Source: Candidatus Falkowbacteria bacterium LH_S3
Lineage (GTDB): Bacteria > Patescibacteriota > Patescibacteriia > Patescibacteriales > JAGXOH01
Direction of reading: 5' to 3'
Length of the DNA stretch: 10,660 bases
NCBI GenBank assembly: GCA_023659985.1
Contig: JAGXOH010000019.1
Span: forward strand, 1 to 10,660
In this document: one piece after another, positions 7,086 through 10,660 of the stretch
How the letters are laid out: each line of letters begins with the position of its first letter
Numbering within the stretch: the first letter of the stretch is position 1
Notes under the pieces: model-generated
Seen by the model: the letters and a program-made list of their open reading frames with translations, nothing else
The model's database searches: none
What the model was told of the DNA's origin: nothing
Translations under genes and position numbers: made by a program

Positions 7086-7802
7086 TTAATATCTTACATT
7101 AATTATTATAACAAACTCTCCTTTTTTTGCACTCTCTTTCTCGTTAATAATTCGGTTATAAATCTCTTCTATCTCCCCTCTATATACTGTTTCATACATT
7201 TTAGTTAATTCTCGGCACACAACCGTATCTACAACTATCTTTTGTTCCAATTCCTTTTCCACAATTTGTTTAGCTTTTTGCATTTCTTGTAAAAACTTAA
7301 TAATTCTATGTTTTGATTCATAAATAACCACTGTATAATCACTTCTAAATATGGAATAAATAAATTTTTGTCTCCCTTTTTTATGAGGTGGATATCCTAA
7401 AAATAAAAATTTATCCGCCGGCATACCTGATATTGATAAAGCTGTAGTCACAGCTGAAACTCCTGGGATAGCTTCAATCTTAACTTTATCTCCCAAATCT
7501 TTAACAACCGCTTCCACTAATTTGCCTCCAGGATCTGAAATCCCAGGAGTACCAGCATCTGATACTAAAGCTAAATTTTTATCTTGCCTGAGAAGTTCAA
7601 TTATATAATTGATTTTTTTAACACTAGAATGTTGGTGATAAGAAATGGTTTTAGTTTTGATATTATGGTAGGCAAATAACTTTTTAGTAGAACGAGTATC
7701 CTCACACAAAACAATATCAGACTCTGATAAGGTTTGCAAAGCCTGAAGAGTAATATCTTTCATATTACCAATAGGGGTGGCAACTACAGATAGTTTGGAC
7801 AT
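7086..7802 (-). CDS. rsmI: 16S rRNA (cytidine(1402)-2'-O)-methyltransferase
   Basis: RsmI transfers a methyl group from SAM to the 2'-OH of C1402 in the decoding centre of 16S rRNA, which helps decoding fidelity. The 238-residue protein is a tetrapyrrole-methylase-fold enzyme with all family blocks: ATPIGNMKDIT (8-18), LCEDTRST (32-39), LVSDAGTPGISDPGG (79-93), IPGVSAVTTALSISG (112-126), FLFLGYPPHKKGRQ (132-145) and CRELTKMYE (196-204) before GEFVIII. It is shorter than the usual 270-290 residues because the C-terminal extension is missing; the catalytic domain is complete. The ATG at 7802 has no Shine-Dalgarno. It precedes metG by 15 nt and follows the large membrane protein gene by 95 nt; that gap shows only a weak interrupted hairpin and no convincing promoter. 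Confidence 0.95.
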   Translation of the reverse strand: MSKLSVVATPIGNMKDITLQALQTLSESDIVLCEDTRSTKKLFAYHNIKTKTISYHQHSSVKKINYIIELLRQDKNLALVSDAGTPGISDPGGKLVEAVVKDLGDKVKIEAIPGVSAVTTALSISGMPADKFLFLGYPPHKKGRQKFIYSIFRSDYTVVIYESKHRIIKFLQEMQKAKQIVEKELEQKIVVDTVVCRELTKMYETVYRGEIEEIYNRIINEKESAKKGEFVIIINVRY

Positions 7803-7897
7803 ATCTTAGGAAAATAATTATCCCTTAAATTTTCATTTACAAAAACCTTTAATTCAACTCAAGGTAAGTAAAAAATATAATTCGTAACCAAAAATTG

Positions 7898-9619
7898 TTA
7901 TTTTAAATCCTCTTTCCTCTCCTCCACATATCTGGTCCATTGCTCAGCTATCTCTACAAAAACTTTAAACGGAGCTTCAATGATAAAATCCAAAATAAAA
8001 ATAAAAACATTAATCCGAGAAAATCTCTCTGACAACCATTTACCAACAACGGCAATGGGAATATAAAAGAAATCTAAGAAAAAACTAAAAATATTCTCCT
8101 GTTGTTCTACTACTATATATTGCCTAACTATTTTTCTAATCCTAATAGCAAAAAAACTGGCAAAAGTTAAAAAGAATAAGAAAATAATAATACTTATCCA
8201 GTTAAAGCTTAATTTATCCAAAACCCAAACCACAAAACCGAAAGAAACCAAAAAGGTTACCGAATACATCATTTTGAAAAAAATCCCCAACCCCTTGCCG
8301 AATTGCGTTGGGTTTCGTAATAAAATTGGATTTTGTTTTTCTTTTGTCTGAAATACTGTCTCCCCTACACCTGTGATTATTTTTTTATTGTTTTCTTCTG
8401 AGGAAACTCTAGTGGTAACCACTGCTAAAAACAATAACAATGCCGGAAAGGAAATATTAACACTCAGGGCAAAATAATCAATTCCTTGACCAAGCCATTG
8501 GCTGATAGGTACTTCTAAAATTAAAGCTATTAAAGACTTAGTAAGAAAAATATAGATAATACTGCGGAAAGCGGCTCGCCACAATTTTGATTTGGCTTGA
8601 TTATATTTTCTATTAAAAGTATTCTCTATTGATTTGTAAAAAGATTGAGGGTCATTTTTGGCTTCACCGTAAAATTCTTGAGGTTTTTGGATTATAGTTT
8701 CTGTCAAAATCGTATAATATACAGTATATCTGTTAATAATTTTATCCAGTTGTTTTTTAAGTGGGTGCTCTAATTGTCTTTTGATAGCCTTGCTTAAAAA
8801 ATTCATATTTTCCGCTATCTCTTTAATATCCGCCTCAGAAGGTTTTTCCCAATTTTTATTATAATATTTAAAAATAATAAAACTAAGCATTCCTTCATCA
8901 AATTTCAAATAATTCCTGTGGATCCCCAAATAAATCTGAATTTTAAAATCTTGCTGAAGAGGTATATCTTGAGGAAGTTTAATGTTTTCAGTCAAAGATT
9001 TATACATATTGTTGACCACTACTTCCCTTACCGGATCCAAGCCCAAATTTTCTTCTATTTCACTTGACATTAAAGTAAGAAGCCAATTGCTAAGCTTATT
9101 GCGCTCGTTTATATTTTGTTTATACTTTTTCTTTGCCTTTCTTGTGCTAAAGCTTGCTTTCAATTTTTCTAAGGAGGCGCCGAAATTAGGTATTACATAA
9201 TTACGTAATAAAATATGTTTCTCCACTATAGATGCTATTTCCCCAATCTTTCTTTCCGGAATTTTGTTGTTGGGAAGATATCCTGCCCTGATCAATTCAT
9301 GTAACAGATGACTGGCTATCTGTTCGCTTTTAGAGACCTTAACCACACTTTCAATAATCAATTGCCTTTTTAAAATTCGTTCAATAGCCCCTTTTCTTAA
9401 TAAATAATCCTCTTGATAATCAACAGAATTCCTTATTTTTTCATAATAAAAAGCCATTTTGGAAATTAATTCCGAAACAACTATCTTAGGCTCTTCTCCG
9501 CCGGTAGACTTACCTTGGCTTTGTTCTCTATAAATAACCCTAAACAATTTTTCTATATCCTCAGAGATAACCAAGGATGAATTTTGTTTTCTTCTCTTCT
9601 GTAGATTGGGGTTGACCAT
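7898..9619 (-). CDS. Large multi-pass membrane protein of unknown function
   Basis: I do not recognise this 573-residue protein. Residues 1-345 are charged, mostly helical-looking and without membrane segments, with a basic patch around 159-168 (TRKAKKKYKQ). The C-terminal 225 residues have about six hydrophobic segments, near 352-370, 386-403, 447-467, 473-491, 511-527 and 537-552, with a polar loop at about 404-444 rich in Lys, Glu and Asn. The last 20 residues are charged again. There is no signal peptide, no nucleotide-binding or protease motif, and no known catalytic signature. The gene starts 11 nt after the lipoprotein gene, so the two are almost certainly co-transcribed and may act together at the envelope. 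The ATG at 9619 follows an AAAAAATTTT leader without Shine-Dalgarno. Coding is well supported by the long uninterrupted frame and varied composition. Confidence 0.85.
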   Translation of the reverse strand: MVNPNLQKRRKQNSSLVISEDIEKLFRVIYREQSQGKSTGGEEPKIVVSELISKMAFYYEKIRNSVDYQEDYLLRKGAIERILKRQLIIESVVKVSKSEQIASHLLHELIRAGYLPNNKIPERKIGEIASIVEKHILLRNYVIPNFGASLEKLKASFSTRKAKKKYKQNINERNKLSNWLLTLMSSEIEENLGLDPVREVVVNNMYKSLTENIKLPQDIPLQQDFKIQIYLGIHRNYLKFDEGMLSFIIFKYYNKNWEKPSEADIKEIAENMNFLSKAIKRQLEHPLKKQLDKIINRYTVYYTILTETIIQKPQEFYGEAKNDPQSFYKSIENTFNRKYNQAKSKLWRAAFRSIIYIFLTKSLIALILEVPISQWLGQGIDYFALSVNISFPALLLFLAVVTTRVSSEENNKKIITGVGETVFQTKEKQNPILLRNPTQFGKGLGIFFKMMYSVTFLVSFGFVVWVLDKLSFNWISIIIFLFFLTFASFFAIRIRKIVRQYIVVEQQENIFSFFLDFFYIPIAVVGKWLSERFSRINVFIFILDFIIEAPFKVFVEIAEQWTRYVEERKEDLK

Positions 9620-9630
9620 AAAATTTTTTG

Positions 9631-10092
9631 TTATTGGGTCTTAAAGCTTTCTTTAATATTATTTTTCATTTCTTGCCCCCAGCTGTCTTGCCAATCCTTA
9701 GGAATGATATTCCAAAATTTTATGGTATAAACTTTATCATTACGGATAGCCACTTGTTCATAAAAACCAGTGTCTATCTCTTGATCCCAAGCTGATTTAT
9801 CAAAAACCCGCACCACTAAAGGCTTGGCGTAATCAGGCACGTCAGAACTATAATCAGCATCAGTGGTGGGTATAAAAAATTCAATATCCACATAACCTCC
9901 TCCTTCTTTCCTCTGAGTTTGATAATACTCAAATTCCGAAGGCAAGGTTACGGAAAAATTAAGAGATTGGTTCTTATAATAATACTTTCCGTCCCCAGCC
10001 TGCTGATCCATGGGAGTATTTGATTTTCCACAACCAACCAAGGCAACCCCTGTGACTAACATAATCACTGCGGCCAACAATATTTTTTTCAT
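9631..10092 (-). CDS. Putative lipoprotein of unknown function
   Basis: The 153-residue product begins with a classic lipoprotein signal: basic MKK, a hydrophobic stretch (residues 4-17), then the lipobox LVGC with Cys21 as the predicted lipidated residue, followed by GKSNTPMDQQ as a flexible linker. The mature part is about 130 residues, rich in aromatic and beta-forming segments (LNFSVTLPSEFEYY, VDIEFFIPTTD, KPLVVRVFDKSAW, KVYTIKFWNIIP). This suggests a small compact beta-rich domain outside the membrane. I know no function for it. It is followed after 11 nt by the 573-residue membrane protein, its probable partner. The ATG at 10092 has an A/T leader without Shine-Dalgarno, and a promoter-like sequence lies at 10131-10159. 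Confidence 0.85.
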   Translation of the reverse strand: MKKILLAAVIMLVTGVALVGCGKSNTPMDQQAGDGKYYYKNQSLNFSVTLPSEFEYYQTQRKEGGGYVDIEFFIPTTDADYSSDVPDYAKPLVVRVFDKSAWDQEIDTGFYEQVAIRNDKVYTIKFWNIIPKDWQDSWGQEMKNNIKESFKTQ

Positions 10093-10130
10093 AAAAATTT
10101 TGAATTAAATTTTATCTATCAAAACACCAA

Positions 10131-10159
10131 AAAATAAAATTTCTATCCCCAAAAGTCAA
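10131..10159 (-). promoter_or_regulatory. Possible sigma-70-type promoter for the lipoprotein gene
   Basis: On the minus strand TTGACT (10159-10154) is followed after exactly 17 bases by TATTTT (10136-10131). That matches the -35 consensus at 5 of 6 and the -10 consensus at 4 of 6. It lies about 40 nt upstream of the lipoprotein ATG, in the 114-nt gap after the small membrane protein gene. The spacer carries GGGG, which breaks the A/T monotony. AT-rich DNA gives many chance matches. Confidence 0.35.
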
Positions 10160-10206
10160 AATCTTTAAGAGTTTTAAAAATATTTAAAATAAGCTACATT
10201 AAAATT

Positions 10207-10434
10207 TTAAATTTTAAAAATTCTCTCTACTTCCCGCTTGATATTCCAGATCTTATAGGCACCATAAAAAAACATAAAAGCGATAACAATGATAACCAAA
10301 CCGATAATCAGTTTTAAAAACAAAGTACTCCACGCAGCTAACACTCCTAAAACCAAAAGTAAGATCCCATTTCCAACAAGAGCCCAAATTATACCGTTGA
10401 CCCTTTTTTTTATTAACTTAATTCCTTTTTTCAT
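10207..10434 (-). CDS. Small two-helix membrane protein, unknown function
   Basis: From the ATG at 10434 this encodes 75 residues: a basic N-terminus (MKKGIKLIKKR), a first membrane helix at about 14-35 (GIIWALVGNGILLLVLGVLAAW), a short turn, a second helix at about 40-60 (LIIGLVIIVIAFMFFYGAYKIW) and a charged tail (KREVERIFKI). A TTG six codons upstream (10452) keeps the frame, but it lies inside a hairpin and adds only GKTIT-like residues, so ATG is preferred. By the positive-inside rule both ends are probably cytoplasmic, giving a hairpin topology. The family is not recognised. It is the first gene of a co-directional set with the lipoprotein and the 573-residue membrane protein, separated from the lipoprotein by 114 nt, so a shared envelope role is only a guess. 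Confidence 0.65.
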   Translation of the reverse strand: MKKGIKLIKKRVNGIIWALVGNGILLLVLGVLAAWSTLFLKLIIGLVIIVIAFMFFYGAYKIWNIKREVERIFKI

Positions 10435-10443
10435 AGTAATTGT

Positions 10444-10468
10444 TTTTCCCAAGATTTATCTTGGAAAA
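10444..10468 (-). promoter_or_regulatory. Hairpin in the leader of the small membrane protein gene
   Basis: TTTTCCCAAGA (10444-10454, one bulged C) pairs with TCTTGGAAAA (10459-10468) around a four-base loop, giving about ten base pairs. On the transcribed strand it ends ten bases before the ATG at 10434 and includes GGGAAAA, the only purine-rich Shine-Dalgarno-like string near this start, as well as the alternative TTG. No U-tract follows, so it is not a normal terminator. It might limit ribosome access or stabilise the transcript. Confidence 0.4.
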
Positions 10469-10487
10469 GGTTAAATTTAAGATTTAT

Positions 10488-10516
10488 ATATTAATTAAAA
10501 TATAACATATTTTCAA
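10488..10516 (-). promoter_or_regulatory. Possible sigma-70-type promoter for the small membrane protein gene
   Basis: On the minus strand TTGAAA (10516-10511) and TAATAT (10493-10488) are separated by exactly 17 bases, matching the consensus at 5 of 6 and 4 of 6. The -10 box is about 54 nt upstream of the ATG at 10434, so a transcript from here would include the hairpin at 10444-10468. The setting is very A/T-rich and other -10-like strings overlap it, so this is tentative. Confidence 0.35.
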
Positions 10517-10536
10517 AATAACCGAAATGTTTGTAC

Positions 10537-10566
10537 TGTTGCAGGGTCAAGGTTACACTTTGGGGA
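10537..10566 (+). repeat. GC-richer segment resembling an IS30-type end
   Basis: TGTTGCA at 10537-10543 is followed by GGGTCAAGGTTACACTTTGG. With two one-base gaps it shares TGTTGCA, TCAAG and GTTA in the same order as 1088-1106. It contrasts with the almost pure A/T sequence around it. Read on the plus strand in one frame it gives VCTVAGSRLHFGDN and then a stop, which looks like the tail of a transposase overlapping a terminal repeat. No longer open frame precedes it. It may be the relic of an inserted element; the evidence is similarity only. Confidence 0.25.
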
Positions 10567-10605
10567 TAATTAATGTTATTTAAAGATAAAAACTACAACT
10601 TAATA

Positions 10606-10641
10606 AAATCCTAATGTCAAATGAAATCCTAATGTCAAATG
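10606..10641 (+). repeat. Perfect tandem repeat, two 18-bp units
   Basis: The unit AAATCCTAATGTCAAATG occurs twice back to back, at 10606-10623 and 10624-10641, without mismatch. The second unit runs on into CCAAATTAGTCAA, and this longer stretch (10624-10654) is the partner of 71-101. The array may continue past the window edge. No gene covers it. It looks like a unit of a dispersed non-coding repeat. Confidence 0.8.
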
Positions 10642-10654
10642 CCAAATTAGTCAA
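10624..10654 (+). repeat. Dispersed intergenic repeat, right copy
   Basis: This stretch matches 71-101 at 24 of 31 positions without gaps and in the same orientation, about 10.5 kb apart. The ends AAATCCTA and AGTCAA are identical and the middle differs. It overlaps the second unit of the tandem repeat, which suggests the family varies in unit number. Its proximity to IS-end-like sequence in both places may be meaningful or coincidental. Confidence 0.45.
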
Positions 10655-10660
10655 GCAAAG

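Noticed and set aside
3264..7208. Plus-strand open frames of 60-102 codons opposite the protease, tsaC, CvpA-like, metG and rsmI genes
   Set aside because: All overlap recognised minus-strand enzymes in full or nearly so, and none has a plausible domain.
7803..7897. Possible promoter and hairpin in the gap before rsmI (ACCTT/AAGGT and TTTAC/GTAAA with an internal loop; TTGAGT with a poor -10)
   Set aside because: The stem is short, interrupted and lacks a T-tract, and the -10 matches only half the consensus.
10289..10474. Plus-strand 61-codon frame opposite the small membrane protein
   Set aside because: The minus-strand frame gives a coherent two-helix protein with a positive-inside pattern and fits the direction of all neighbours; the plus frame does not.
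1..10660. Search for tRNA, rRNA, riboswitch, CRISPR array, phage or toxin-antitoxin genes
   Set aside because: No cloverleaf, conserved rRNA segment, regularly spaced repeats or matching protein families were seen by eye; short or divergent RNAs could be missed.

Overview
The window looks like a piece of an AT-rich chromosome from a reduced-genome bacterium, most probably a member of the Candidate Phyla Radiation (Patescibacteria, Parcubacteria-like). This is inference. It rests on the low GC, compact versions of housekeeping enzymes (a MetRS without the C-terminal tRNA-binding domain, a short RsmI), a set of unrecognised envelope proteins, and almost no Shine-Dalgarno sequences. The standard bacterial code fits: no gene needs UGA read as an amino acid, which argues against the recoded CPR lineages.

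Layout. Every gene lies on the minus strand, so the biological order runs from high to low coordinates. At the right edge (10453-10660) is an intergenic stretch with an 18-bp tandem repeat, a GC-richer segment resembling an IS end, a possible promoter and a hairpin. An envelope set follows: a small two-helix membrane protein (10434-10207), a lipoprotein (10092-9631) and, 11 nt later, a large unrecognised membrane protein (9619-7898). Next is a housekeeping run: rsmI (16S rRNA 2'-O-methylation), metG (methionyl-tRNA synthetase), a CvpA-family membrane protein, tsaC (tRNA t6A synthesis), an S41 C-terminal processing protease and pyrG (CTP synthase). Three of these concern translation accuracy or tRNA and rRNA modification, two the envelope, and one nucleotide supply. 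They share direction and short gaps (15 nt rsmI-metG, 29 nt between the protease and pyrG). They are probably transcribed as one or a few units, with a possible break at a hairpin between the CvpA gene and tsaC.

The left 1.1 kb is a decayed IS30-family insertion sequence just downstream of pyrG. Its DDE catalytic domain is intact, but the N-terminal HTH part is broken by two frame changes and stop codons. Imperfect terminal inverted repeats (18/20 matches) delimit it. A second sequence resembling an IS30 end lies just outside it at 30-54.

The least explained items are the 573-aa membrane protein with its lipoprotein partner, the intergenic repeat shared by the two window ends (24/31 ungapped identity between 71-101 and 10624-10654), and the near-total absence of Shine-Dalgarno sites. 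No RNA gene, CRISPR array, phage gene or defence system was found.
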